From contig JAEZGH010000155.1 in assembly GCA_023417065.1 (NCBI GenBank), forward strand, positions 1-64,000: 64,000 bases of DNA, read 5' to 3'. Position numbers and translations under genes: made by a program. Within the stretch, counting starts at the first letter, position 1, and every line of letters starts with the position of its first letter. The notes under the pieces were generated by a model. It ran no database searches. It was not told the origin of the DNA and saw only the letters and a list, made by a program, of their open reading frames with translations. Of the stretch, positions 44,941-54,071 are shown one piece after another. The DNA comes from Bacteroidota bacterium (lineage in GTDB: Bacteria > Bacteroidota > Bacteroidia > Cytophagales > Cyclobacteriaceae).

Positions 44941-47900
44941 TTAGAATCCCAGGTTTATACCCAGTGAAAATGCTCGTGGGCGTGGATACGATCCCCAGTG
45001 CTGACCATTTTCAGGCACTTCGGGGTCAAAGCCAGGATTGAACTTCGTGAACGTGTAAAGGTTGTTTCCGGAGAAGTATACACGAAGGCTATTGACTCCC
45101 GGAATCAGACGCTCAGGGAAATTATATCCCAGCGTAACGTTTTGCACGCGAAGGAATGAACCATCGACGATGAACCAATCGGAACCATAGTAACCACGCG
45201 CTGCATGCACTTTGGGATACTCGTTCGTCAGGTTGTCCGGAGTCCACCGCTGCAATTGCTTACTAGGCGAGAACTTGCGGAAGTCGAATACATCGTTACC
45301 GTGCACACCATACAGCTGCGCAGACAAATCAAAACGCTTGTACTTTAACGACGTGTTGATGCTGTAAATGAAATCAGGATTCGGATTCCCTATGACGGTT
45401 CTGTCATTGGCATCGATAATTCCATCAGGTACGCCGTCAGGGCCGGAGATATCAAGATACTTGATCTCACCAGGCTGTGCCATGTCGCCGGTCAAACCTG
45501 CTTCAAGGCCTTCTTCCAGTGTCTGGATGATTCCAGCAGTTTTGTAACCGTAGTAGGCATTATAGGGGTGTCCTACAACCAGCGCATTGATCGGAGAACG
45601 AAGCATCTCGATTGAGCTTCCATTCCATACGTAGTCGTCGAAACCAGTGTTCACAACCTTGTTACGGTTTGCAGTGATGTTTCCTCCGACAGTCCATACG
45701 AATTCATCTTTTGAAATCACTTCACCGTTTATACTAAGTTCAACTCCACGGTTTTCAACTTCACCGTCGTTAATCCACAACCGGTCATATCCTGACGAAG
45801 GTGAGATATATGATTGACGAAGGAGGTCAGACGTATTCTTGATGTAGTAATCCAACGCAACCGTTACACGTTGCTCGAGGAACCCGAGGTCAAGTCCTAT
45901 GTCGAACTGAGAAGTGGTTTCCCATTTCAGACTTGTATTGGGCACACCGCCCCAGATTTTGTTGTAACCATCCCAGTCATAGATACCAGGACCATAACCG
46001 ATCTGGAAGTCACCACCGGTGTAGTATTTTCCGTTGCCAAGACGATCCAGTGTCTGATACGGGCTCAGTCCCTGGTTTCCGGAGATACCATAGCTCATGC
46101 GGAGTTTTGCTTCAGTAACAGGTTTTACTGACTGCAGGAAGCTTTCTTCGTGCAGTTTCCATGCGAAAGCGGCTGAAGGGAAGAACGCCCATTTGTTGTT
46201 AGCACCAAACTTCGAAGAACCATCGGCTCTTCCTGTAAGTGTTAACAGGTATTTGTCATGAAGTGAATAAGATGCACGGCCAATCCATGAATTCAATACT
46301 GATTTGCTCAGCCAGTTTGAAGTGATCTGATCCTGTGCAGCGTTCATGTTTTCATTCTTCAGATTATCATTCACGAAACCATGTCCTTCCAGGCGGGAAC
46401 CTCGTGAAGACGAAGTTTGTGTCGTGAACCCCGCCATGAACGTCAGGAAGTGTATGTCGTTAAAATCCTTCTTGATCGTGAAGTAGTTCTCGTTAAGGAA
46501 CTCATTTCCTGACCAGTTGTCAATAGCGCCGAAGCCTACGAACTGATAACCGTTATACGTCACATCACGCGGCTCATACCAGTCGTTGATTGAATTGCCG
46601 TATTTATTACTAACCTGTGTTTTGAATGACAGCCAGTTCGTTATGTTATACGTAAGAGAAAGTGTACCCAGAACGTCAATCGTTTTGCTTTCATTCAACA
46701 CTTCATTGGCATATGCCAGCGGGTGACCAAAGTCAAGCGGATTGATTTTAAAGTATTCACCTGCCTCATCGTATACCGGAAATAACGGTGAACGATCCGC
46801 AGAAGTACCCCCACCCTGGCGGTTAGTATGGGTCACAACGAAGTTTGTCCCCAGGCTAATTTTCTTGTGGATCTGTTGATCTACATTAACACGTGCGTTG
46901 TACCTGTCGTATTGGTTTTTAATCGCAAGACCTTCTTCCTTGTAGTAGTTTCCGGAGATAGAGTATTTGGTTTTATCATTCCCTCCATCGGCAGACAGGG
47001 TATAGCTTTGTGAAACAGGATTTCTGTACACCAGGTCAGGCCAGTAAGTGCGGTGAGGCCATTTTGGCTTCGAAGGGTCTTCGCCGCGAAGCTCCGCGAC
47101 TGAAGGATAATAAGTGCCGAGATAATCCGCTCCTACATACAATGGTGCGAGTCCTGCGTTTATACGTGATTCGTTGTCTATCACGGCTACGTCAACAGGA
47201 TCTGTCCATATGTCAAGTTTGTTCGGAAGTGTAGACACGGTAGTAAGTGTGCTCAGATTGATGCGTGCCTGACCACTGCGTCCTTTTTTGGTGGTGATCA
47301 GGATTACACCGTTTGCACCACGCGATCCGTAGATCGCGGATGCAGAGGCATCTTTCAGAACTTCAATGGACTCAATGTCTTCGGGATTGATTTGCTTGAG
47401 GTTACCAGCATCGCCCCAGGGGAAACCATCTACCACCATAAGGGGACTGTTGGATCCGTTGAACGAGCTGAGACCGCGTATACGTATCGTGGCTCCGGCA
47501 CCGGGCTCACCTGAGGTTGTAATAACCTGAAGACCAGCAGCTTTTCCCTGAAGAAGCTGGTCGACAGATGCCGTCGGCGTGCGATTGAGGTTGTCACCTT
47601 TCACCGTAGACATCGCTCCTGTCAGATCACTTTTCCGTACTTCACCGTAGCCGATAACGACTACTTCCATTAGGGTGCTGATGTCTTCTTCAAGTGTAAT
47701 TTGTAAAAAAGACTCGTTACCGATCGTTACTTCTTTCGGCTGATATCCAACGAAGGAGAAAACCAGCACATCCTCAGGTTCGCACACCAGATTAAATTGC
47801 CCATCGGCATTGGTGGCGGTTCCCCTTGTGGTCCCCTTAATCAGAACCGACACGCCGGGAAGCGGCATGCTCGTTTCGTCGATGACAGTTCCCGAAACAC

Positions 47901-47979
47901 TCCGGGATTGCGCAAATCCAAACCACGGTATGGATATAGATACCGCGGTGAGGAAACATAATAGTCGAAATCTCATCAT
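44941..47979 (-). CDS. SusC/RagA-family TonB-linked outer-membrane transporter
   Basis: 1,012 residues; signal peptide (about 1-23), carboxypeptidase-D-like domain (about 26-105, SGTVIDETSMPLPGVSVLIK), plug domain starting VVVIGYGEVRKSDLTGAMS and a large barrel ending in FSLGINLGF. It imports oligosaccharides across the outer membrane using TonB energy, together with SusD. No FecR/STN domain is present at the N-terminus, consistent with control by the HTCS regulator encoded divergently, not by an ECF sigma pair. First gene of the PUL operon. Confidence 0.95.
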   Translation of the reverse strand: MMRFRLLCFLTAVSISIPWFGFAQSRSVSGTVIDETSMPLPGVSVLIKGTTRGTATNADGQFNLVCEPEDVLVFSFVGYQPKEVTIGNESFLQITLEEDISTLMEVVVIGYGEVRKSDLTGAMSTVKGDNLNRTPTASVDQLLQGKAAGLQVITTSGEPGAGATIRIRGLSSFNGSNSPLMVVDGFPWGDAGNLKQINPEDIESIEVLKDASASAIYGSRGANGVILITTKKGRSGQARINLSTLTTVSTLPNKLDIWTDPVDVAVIDNESRINAGLAPLYVGADYLGTYYPSVAELRGEDPSKPKWPHRTYWPDLVYRNPVSQSYTLSADGGNDKTKYSISGNYYKEEGLAIKNQYDRYNARVNVDQQIHKKISLGTNFVVTHTNRQGGGTSADRSPLFPVYDEAGEYFKINPLDFGHPLAYANEVLNESKTIDVLGTLSLTYNITNWLSFKTQVSNKYGNSINDWYEPRDVTYNGYQFVGFGAIDNWSGNEFLNENYFTIKKDFNDIHFLTFMAGFTTQTSSSRGSRLEGHGFVNDNLKNENMNAAQDQITSNWLSKSVLNSWIGRASYSLHDKYLLTLTGRADGSSKFGANNKWAFFPSAAFAWKLHEESFLQSVKPVTEAKLRMSYGISGNQGLSPYQTLDRLGNGKYYTGGDFQIGYGPGIYDWDGYNKIWGGVPNTSLKWETTSQFDIGLDLGFLEQRVTVALDYYIKNTSDLLRQSYISPSSGYDRLWINDGEVENRGVELSINGEVISKDEFVWTVGGNITANRNKVVNTGFDDYVWNGSSIEMLRSPINALVVGHPYNAYYGYKTAGIIQTLEEGLEAGLTGDMAQPGEIKYLDISGPDGVPDGIIDANDRTVIGNPNPDFIYSINTSLKYKRFDLSAQLYGVHGNDVFDFRKFSPSKQLQRWTPDNLTNEYPKVHAARGYYGSDWFIVDGSFLRVQNVTLGYNFPERLIPGVNSLRVYFSGNNLYTFTKFNPGFDPEVPENGQHWGSYPRPRAFSLGINLGF

Positions 47980-48001
47980 AGCTTTTTAGGCTTTATTTAG
48001 C

Positions 48002-48051
48002 AGGCCAAAAATGGCCTTTCCGGCCGTCCGGAGCTTGAACTATAGTCCGGA
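48002..48051 (-). promoter_or_regulatory. Repeated palindromes in the susC leader
   Basis: AGGCCA/TGGCCT hairpin (48002-48017) and two copies of TCCGGA (48027-48032, 48046-48051) 19 bp apart. They lie between the divergent susC and HTCS genes, where the HTCS AraC domain should bind. No clear promoter for susC was found. Confidence 0.35.
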
Positions 48052-48121
48052 TTACTAGAACTTTCACTCGTTTGCAGAAAATTGAATACCGTTGCGGTTT
48101 CGTAAGCGTGGGGAAACGTGC

Positions 48122-48129
48122 TAATTTTG
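48122..48129 (+). promoter_or_regulatory. -7 element of the HTCS gene
   Basis: TAATTTTG matches TAnnTTTG exactly, 25 bp before the ATG at 48155. The -33 region is not clear. Confidence 0.5.
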
Positions 48130-48154
48130 ATGGGTTATTACCACGCAGAGGGCA

Positions 48155-51100
48155 ATGAGAAGATTGATTACTGGGATACTCCTTTTGGCCGCACTTACGT
48201 CTTTCGGCCAGCACCGCAACTATAATATTTATAATGTGTCTTCTGAACATGGACTCCCGTCCAACGATCTGACACACGTTTTTCAGGATTCCTTTGGGTT
48301 TTTGTGGATTGGCTCTTACGAGGGGATTTTTCGCTGGGACGGATATGCGTTCAAAAAATACAGACATAACGAAAAAGACAGCTCCAGCCTCGATCACAAC
48401 ATCGTATACGCGGTGTTTGAAGATTCGCAACGACGTCTGTGGGTTGGCACCATCGACGGGCTTAATCTTTATGACCGGCTCACCGACACTTTTGTTAAAT
48501 GTCAAATTGGCCAGATCGGCGAAAAGATACCGGTAAACGCGATCCGGGAGGACTCCAAAGGAAAACTTTGGTTAGGAACTTCCAGTGGTTTATGCAAGTA
48601 CGAACATGGTAAAGGCTCTGAATGGTTCCGCGATGAAAACTTTGACACCATCTTTTGCCTTACAATTGATCTGGAAGACAACATCTGGGCCGGGACGTTT
48701 AACGGCGGTATCAAAAAGTTTTCACAATCTACCCAGTCGTTTCGGCGATTCAATGAGGTTACCGGGCGTAATGCACTGAGCAGCAATAACATCAAAAGCA
48801 TCTTCGCCGACAATCAAAACCATATCTGGGTCGGTACAATGGACCAGGGCGTGAAAGTGCTCGACACGGAGGGCAACGTACTCCGGACCTATCAGCATCT
48901 TTCCGAAAACCCGGGTGCAATTGAAAATACCGTCAATTGCATCTACCAGGACAAAAACGGCAGGATCCTGATCGGTGTGGGCCGCGAGCCACTCTATTAT
49001 ATAGAGGAATCGACCGGCAATCTAAGAAAGCTCTCTGAGTCGGTCCTGAACGCAAGCCCCCATTCATTTGTCTCAGTAACCTCCATAACCGAGGATACCT
49101 TCGGGAACACCTGGTTTGCGACCACAGGTTCCGGCTTGTTCTACACTAACGTGAATAAAAACGTCTTCGGAAACTATCTTCAAAACCTGGATTTTTTCCG
49201 GGATCTGAAGTCTACAGTAATCACATCATTTCTGGAAGACAAGAAAGGCAATATCTGGATCGGCACCGAAAGCAGTGGTTTCCTCAGGGCCAATATGCGC
49301 GAGGGAACCTTTAAGGCATTTTCGTCGCGGACTCACGGCCTGAGCAATGATGCAGTGACGGACCTGCGTGAGGACAGCGACGGCAAGCTTTGGATCAGCA
49401 CCTGGAACGGCGGAATCATGCAGTTTGATCCTATAACAGAATCGATCCGAACGTTTATCCACAATCCTGACGACCCCAACAGCATTCCGCTCAATGACGC
49501 GAAAGTCCTCCTCCCCGACGATTCGGTAATATGGGTAGGAACGCATGGTGCGGGCCTCGCCGCATATCACAAGAAGCACGGTCGTTTTATTCACCACCGG
49601 AACAATGACGTTTTTCCATTCCAGATGAATGTGCCCGGATGGATAAACCACCTTTTCAAAGATTCATTCGGCAGATTATGGATAAGCACGTATAGCGGAT
49701 TATTCGTTTACGACGGCAAGCAGCTCGCGCATCACGTTCACAGCGCTGAACCGTCAAGCATCAGCAGCAACTCGGTGAACATGGTCACCGAAGACCGCTT
49801 TGGCCGTATGTGGGTTGCAACCGAAGGTGGTCTCGATGAATTTGACACAAGGACACAAAAATTTATTCGTTATCGTGACATGCTGGATCTTCCGGAGTCT
49901 GTGAAAAGCGTTATCATGGACGATAACGATAAGCTCTGGATCAGTACGAACGAAGGTCTCGCTTCTGTCGATGTGGTATCGCGGCGGGTGAAACTCTTCG
50001 ATGCCAGCGATGGCCTTCAGGGAAACACGTTCTTCCACAAAGCCGTCCTTCGCGACCGCAAGGGCAGACTTTACTTCGGCGGACCAAAAGGCTTCAATGT
50101 ATTTCATCCTTCTGAACTCAGGGAATTTAGACTTCCGAAATACTTTTATACGTCAGAGCTTTACATCTACAACGAAGTGCAGCAACCTGGTCGCGACAAC
50201 AGCCCACTGGAAGTAGTACTGCCCTTCACTGAAAAGCTCGTCCTGCGCCCGGATCAGTCGTTCTTCACGATCGAAATCTCAACCGTAAATCTGTATTCGC
50301 CGTCAAAGACGCGTTACGCGTACAGACTTGAAGGATTGAATGACACATGGATTCCATTGCAGCACGAACGGAAAATAGCTTTCACGGAGTTACCACCTGG
50401 TGAGTATACGCTGAAGGTTCGCTATACAGAAGTAGATGGATCGTGGATCCCCGCCGGCAAAGAACTTAAACTTGAGATCCTTCCTCCCTGGTGGAAGACA
50501 TTCTGGTTCAAAGGTGTTCTCATGCTCCTGCTGTCGGGTTCAACGGCACTTGCTTTCTTCCTTCGCGTAAAATCAATTCAGGCGCGAAACCGGTTCCTGA
50601 AGTCCGAGGTGGACAAACGCACTTATGAACTCAGCGAGGCTAACGCGTTTCTCATTGAACGTGCCGAAATGATCAAGCTTCAGAATGAACGTCTCGAAGA
50701 ATACAACCAGGAAATCCTTCGCCAGTCAGAGAAGATCCTGAATCAACAGAAACACATCACTGAACAGAACCAGCAGCTCGAGTCGACAGTCGACGAACTT
50801 CAAAAGCTCAACCGCACGAAAGATCAGCTATTCTCCATACTTGCCCACGACTTAAAGAATCCGATTTCCGCCCTTACGGGGATTTCTGATTTTATGAAAT
50901 CGAATTTTTTGAAGCTGAACAAGAAGGATGCGATGCAGTACCTTGACAGCATTCACAAGTCATCGAATGCTATTTATGATTTGCTGATCAACTTGCTGAA
51001 CTGGTCGCGTACGCAGTCCCGTAACATTGAATACACACCTGTTCCCGTTGCCATTCGCGAAGTATTTCAGAAGAACCTTATCCTGCTGGAACCACAGTTG

Positions 51101-52381
51101 AACAATAAGCACATCTCATTTGAGATCGACGAACCAGCGGAGTTAACGGTCTTTGCGGACTACAACATGCTTGACGCTGTCGTCAGAAATATCCTGAGCA
51201 ACAGCGTGAAGTTTACTGAGTACAACGGCAGCATCAAAGTGGCCGCATCAATGCAGGGCGATTCAGTTGAGGTAAGAATCGCAGACAATGGAGTGGGAAT
51301 GACGCCGGAGCAACTTCAACGACTTTTCAGTCTCGACAAAAGCAACATCTCCTCAGGTACCGCTGGTGAAAAAGGTACGGGCCTCGGACTGGTAATCACG
51401 CGTGAATTTATTCAGATCAACAAGGGAACAATCCGCGTGGAAAGCTCTGTCGGGAATGGTACGGAATTCTTCATCACGCTACCCACCGGACAATCCCTTT
51501 CAAAGAGTGTTTTGAAGGTCGAGCAGGTCGATCCACCGTCAGGCGCAGCCCCAGACTTCTGGGAGGCGTTCCCCGTCGATAAACTGATCAAAATCCGCGG
51601 CAAGAAAGTACTTATCGTTGACGATAACGCCGAGTTACGCAGCTACCTGAAGATGTTATTGTCAGGGACCTTTGAGATTTTCGAAGCCGGAAACGGCAAG
51701 GAAGGACTGGAACGCGCACTGGAGATTCAGCCTACGGCTATCGTTACCGATTTGATCATGCCTGTCATGAACGGCCTTGAGTTTTGCCGCCAGATCAAGG
51801 AACACACAGCAACGAGTCATATACCTGTGATGCTATTAACCAGTCAATGGGAAGAGCAATCACAGCTCTCAGGATATGAGGCAGGTGCCGACATCTACCT
51901 CACCAAGCCCGTCAAGAAAGAGCTCTTCATTCAGGTTATCCTGAACTTCATCCAGAACCAGGAGCGCCTTCGTCAGAAGATACAGGAGAATATTCTCAGC
52001 AGTCACGAGTTCCAGGTTGATGAGCCTTCCCTGAACAAGCTCGACGAAGAGTTCCTGACGCGTCTTGTGTCGTTTATCGAAGCACATGTCAGCGATGCCA
52101 GTCTCGATGCGCGAATCATCTGCGAGGAATTTGGTATGAGTCGCACTGTTCTGTACGCCAAGATCAAAACCCTTACCGGCCAGAGCGTAAATGAGTTCAT
52201 CAAATCGATACGCCTGAAACGAAGCCTGGTACTTCTGCTCGAGGGAAGGCTGAACATCAGCCAGATCGCACTCGAAGTCGGCTTCAACAGTCATTCCTAT
52301 TTTGACAAGTGCTTCACCAAGCAGTACGGCGTAGGCCCGAAAGAATACATTCAGAAAAAACGCAACATGCGCGTCGTTTGA
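48155..52381 (+). CDS. Hybrid two-component system regulator (HTCS) of the PUL
   Basis: 1,408 residues in one chain: signal peptide (1-19), two seven-bladed propeller modules with repeated W-I-G-T-x-x-G-L motifs (about 30-660), Y_Y_Y domain (about 700-780), one transmembrane helix (about 788-806), a long coiled coil, HisKA with His898 (LAHDLKNPIS), HATPase, receiver domain with Asp1199 (IVTDLIMPVMNG) and AraC-type HTH (about 1305-1403). It senses a glycan fragment in the periplasm and activates the PUL. Divergent from susC. All catalytic residues look intact. Confidence 0.95.
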   Translation: MRRLITGILLLAALTSFGQHRNYNIYNVSSEHGLPSNDLTHVFQDSFGFLWIGSYEGIFRWDGYAFKKYRHNEKDSSSLDHNIVYAVFEDSQRRLWVGTIDGLNLYDRLTDTFVKCQIGQIGEKIPVNAIREDSKGKLWLGTSSGLCKYEHGKGSEWFRDENFDTIFCLTIDLEDNIWAGTFNGGIKKFSQSTQSFRRFNEVTGRNALSSNNIKSIFADNQNHIWVGTMDQGVKVLDTEGNVLRTYQHLSENPGAIENTVNCIYQDKNGRILIGVGREPLYYIEESTGNLRKLSESVLNASPHSFVSVTSITEDTFGNTWFATTGSGLFYTNVNKNVFGNYLQNLDFFRDLKSTVITSFLEDKKGNIWIGTESSGFLRANMREGTFKAFSSRTHGLSNDAVTDLREDSDGKLWISTWNGGIMQFDPITESIRTFIHNPDDPNSIPLNDAKVLLPDDSVIWVGTHGAGLAAYHKKHGRFIHHRNNDVFPFQMNVPGWINHLFKDSFGRLWISTYSGLFVYDGKQLAHHVHSAEPSSISSNSVNMVTEDRFGRMWVATEGGLDEFDTRTQKFIRYRDMLDLPESVKSVIMDDNDKLWISTNEGLASVDVVSRRVKLFDASDGLQGNTFFHKAVLRDRKGRLYFGGPKGFNVFHPSELREFRLPKYFYTSELYIYNEVQQPGRDNSPLEVVLPFTEKLVLRPDQSFFTIEISTVNLYSPSKTRYAYRLEGLNDTWIPLQHERKIAFTELPPGEYTLKVRYTEVDGSWIPAGKELKLEILPPWWKTFWFKGVLMLLLSGSTALAFFLRVKSIQARNRFLKSEVDKRTYELSEANAFLIERAEMIKLQNERLEEYNQEILRQSEKILNQQKHITEQNQQLESTVDELQKLNRTKDQLFSILAHDLKNPISALTGISDFMKSNFLKLNKKDAMQYLDSIHKSSNAIYDLLINLLNWSRTQSRNIEYTPVPVAIREVFQKNLILLEPQLNNKHISFEIDEPAELTVFADYNMLDAVVRNILSNSVKFTEYNGSIKVAASMQGDSVEVRIADNGVGMTPEQLQRLFSLDKSNISSGTAGEKGTGLGLVITREFIQINKGTIRVESSVGNGTEFFITLPTGQSLSKSVLKVEQVDPPSGAAPDFWEAFPVDKLIKIRGKKVLIVDDNAELRSYLKMLLSGTFEIFEAGNGKEGLERALEIQPTAIVTDLIMPVMNGLEFCRQIKEHTATSHIPVMLLTSQWEEQSQLSGYEAGADIYLTKPVKKELFIQVILNFIQNQERLRQKIQENILSSHEFQVDEPSLNKLDEEFLTRLVSFIEAHVSDASLDARIICEEFGMSRTVLYAKIKTLTGQSVNEFIKSIRLKRSLVLLLEGRLNISQIALEVGFNSHSYFDKCFTKQYGVGPKEYIQKKRNMRVV

Positions 52382-52550
52382 CGGGCGTCTGAGACTTGGA
52401 TTATCCCTGTCAGATCAGTTCGGTGCGCTATCCCGGATCCCGGCAAAGAAGGCGGGCTCTGGTCATAGCGGTATTTTCATTTCACAACAACGCGCGACCT
52501 TAATGCGATTTTTTGTATTTTACATAACCCTATCAACAAAACATGAACCC

Positions 52551-54038
52551 ATGGTGACATCTGCAGAACGAAATATTCTCGTCACCAACCGGATTGCACG
52601 AATCCTCGGCACACTTGCGTTAGCGACATTAGTCTACCTGATCTACACCTTCGGAATTAACGTCAACACACCCATCATCCTCGGCCTCGCTGCCTTTTTC
52701 TTTGTGATACCGTTGATCAACAAAGCTGGCATGGACAGGATTGCCCGCCTTCTGGTCTGTATCGTTCCCGTAATCGCCCATATGGTGGCCGCTATTCTTG
52801 CCAAAGTTGTTGAACGCGGTCACACGGACATCCTGTTTTACGATGCGCGCTTTATCCTGCTCATCTTCTCCATCATCCCCTGCCTGATTTTCGATACACG
52901 TGAAAAGTGGTTATTGTACGGTTCGCTGGCATTTGTTCTACTGTCGTTGGTCATGTTCGACTACCTGCACGAATTCTTCGGCGTAGGATATTATCAGCTT
53001 GGGTTTACCGGGAGGTCATATTATTATATCAACGTTATCACCGTAGTAACCTTTATGGGCATCGCCGGCGGGGGGATGACACTCAAGCGCGCTATAGAGC
53101 GAGCCGAAAAGCAAAATGAGATCTTCCATAAAGAGCTTCAGGCCTCGAACCGAAGGCTGCAGGAAACGCTGAATGACGTTGAAGCGCAGAACGAAGAGAT
53201 CATCGCACAAAGTGAAGAACTCGCCACGAGCCAGGAGTCACTGGTAAAGGCAAACCGTACGATTGAAAAACAGAACCAGGCCCTGGCTGTACAGGTGAAT
53301 GAAGTGAATGCAAAGCTTCAGCAAACCAATGAGGAACTCATCAAACACACCAATGAATTGCAGCAGTTCTCATTCACCATCTCACACAACCTGCGCGGGC
53401 CGACGGCACGACTGCTGGGTCTGGCGCACCTGCTGAAGACAACAGGAGAACTCGATGCAAATAGTGAGATCAACGAGATTGTCACCCATATTCAAAATTC
53501 TGCACTAGACCTCGATAACGTAATCCGCGATCTCAATGCTATCGTGGACATACGGCACGCGCTGTACGACATTCGCGAAGACGTACAATGGAATGACATC
53601 TGGGAAGATGTGAAACGCCAGCTGAAGATAAGTGGCTCATTTGAAGCTGCACATTTCAGTGTTGATTTTTCGCAGGCACCGAGAATCTTTTCAGTTGTAC
53701 CGATGCTTCGTAGTATCCTTTATCACCTTGTAAGCAATACCATTCGGTTCAAGTCACCGGAACGACCGCTCAGGGTAACTATTACCACCTGGAAGAAGGA
53801 TAGCTATGTAGTGCTTGTAGTCCGGGACAACGGACTGGGAATCGACCTGAACGCATTTCACCGCGACCTCTTCAAAATGTACAAGCGGTTTCACAATCAC
53901 CAGGAAGGGCGTGGACTTGGCCTGTACCTTATCAAGTCGCAGGCTGAATTACTGAATGGCTTCGTCGATGTGAACAGTGAACCCGATATGGGAAGTACGT
54001 TTGTTGTACACCTTCCCGACCCTGGCAGGCAGAGTTAG
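52551..54038 (+). CDS. Membrane sensor histidine kinase
   Basis: 495 residues from the ATG at 52551; a start at 52503 would add 16 residues that look less like coding. About six hydrophobic helices in the first 190 residues form an integral-membrane sensor, followed by a coiled coil (about 195-270, rich in Gln/Glu), an H-box FTISHNLRGPTARL (His279) and a HATPase with VVRDNGLGIDL and GRGLGLYLIKSQ. No receiver or regulator gene adjoins it, so its partner is elsewhere. Convergent with metG, 33 bp between stops. Confidence 0.88.
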   Translation: MVTSAERNILVTNRIARILGTLALATLVYLIYTFGINVNTPIILGLAAFFFVIPLINKAGMDRIARLLVCIVPVIAHMVAAILAKVVERGHTDILFYDARFILLIFSIIPCLIFDTREKWLLYGSLAFVLLSLVMFDYLHEFFGVGYYQLGFTGRSYYYINVITVVTFMGIAGGGMTLKRAIERAEKQNEIFHKELQASNRRLQETLNDVEAQNEEIIAQSEELATSQESLVKANRTIEKQNQALAVQVNEVNAKLQQTNEELIKHTNELQQFSFTISHNLRGPTARLLGLAHLLKTTGELDANSEINEIVTHIQNSALDLDNVIRDLNAIVDIRHALYDIREDVQWNDIWEDVKRQLKISGSFEAAHFSVDFSQAPRIFSVVPMLRSILYHLVSNTIRFKSPERPLRVTITTWKKDSYVVLVVRDNGLGIDLNAFHRDLFKMYKRFHNHQEGRGLGLYLIKSQAELLNGFVDVNSEPDMGSTFVVHLPDPGRQS

Positions 54039-54071
54039 TGCTACTCTTTACTGCGCCTCCGGCAAACGCGA

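Noticed and set aside
47993..48505. Minus-strand 170-codon frame between susC and the HTCS gene
   Set aside because: It is mostly antisense to the HTCS N-terminus and covers the divergent promoter region.
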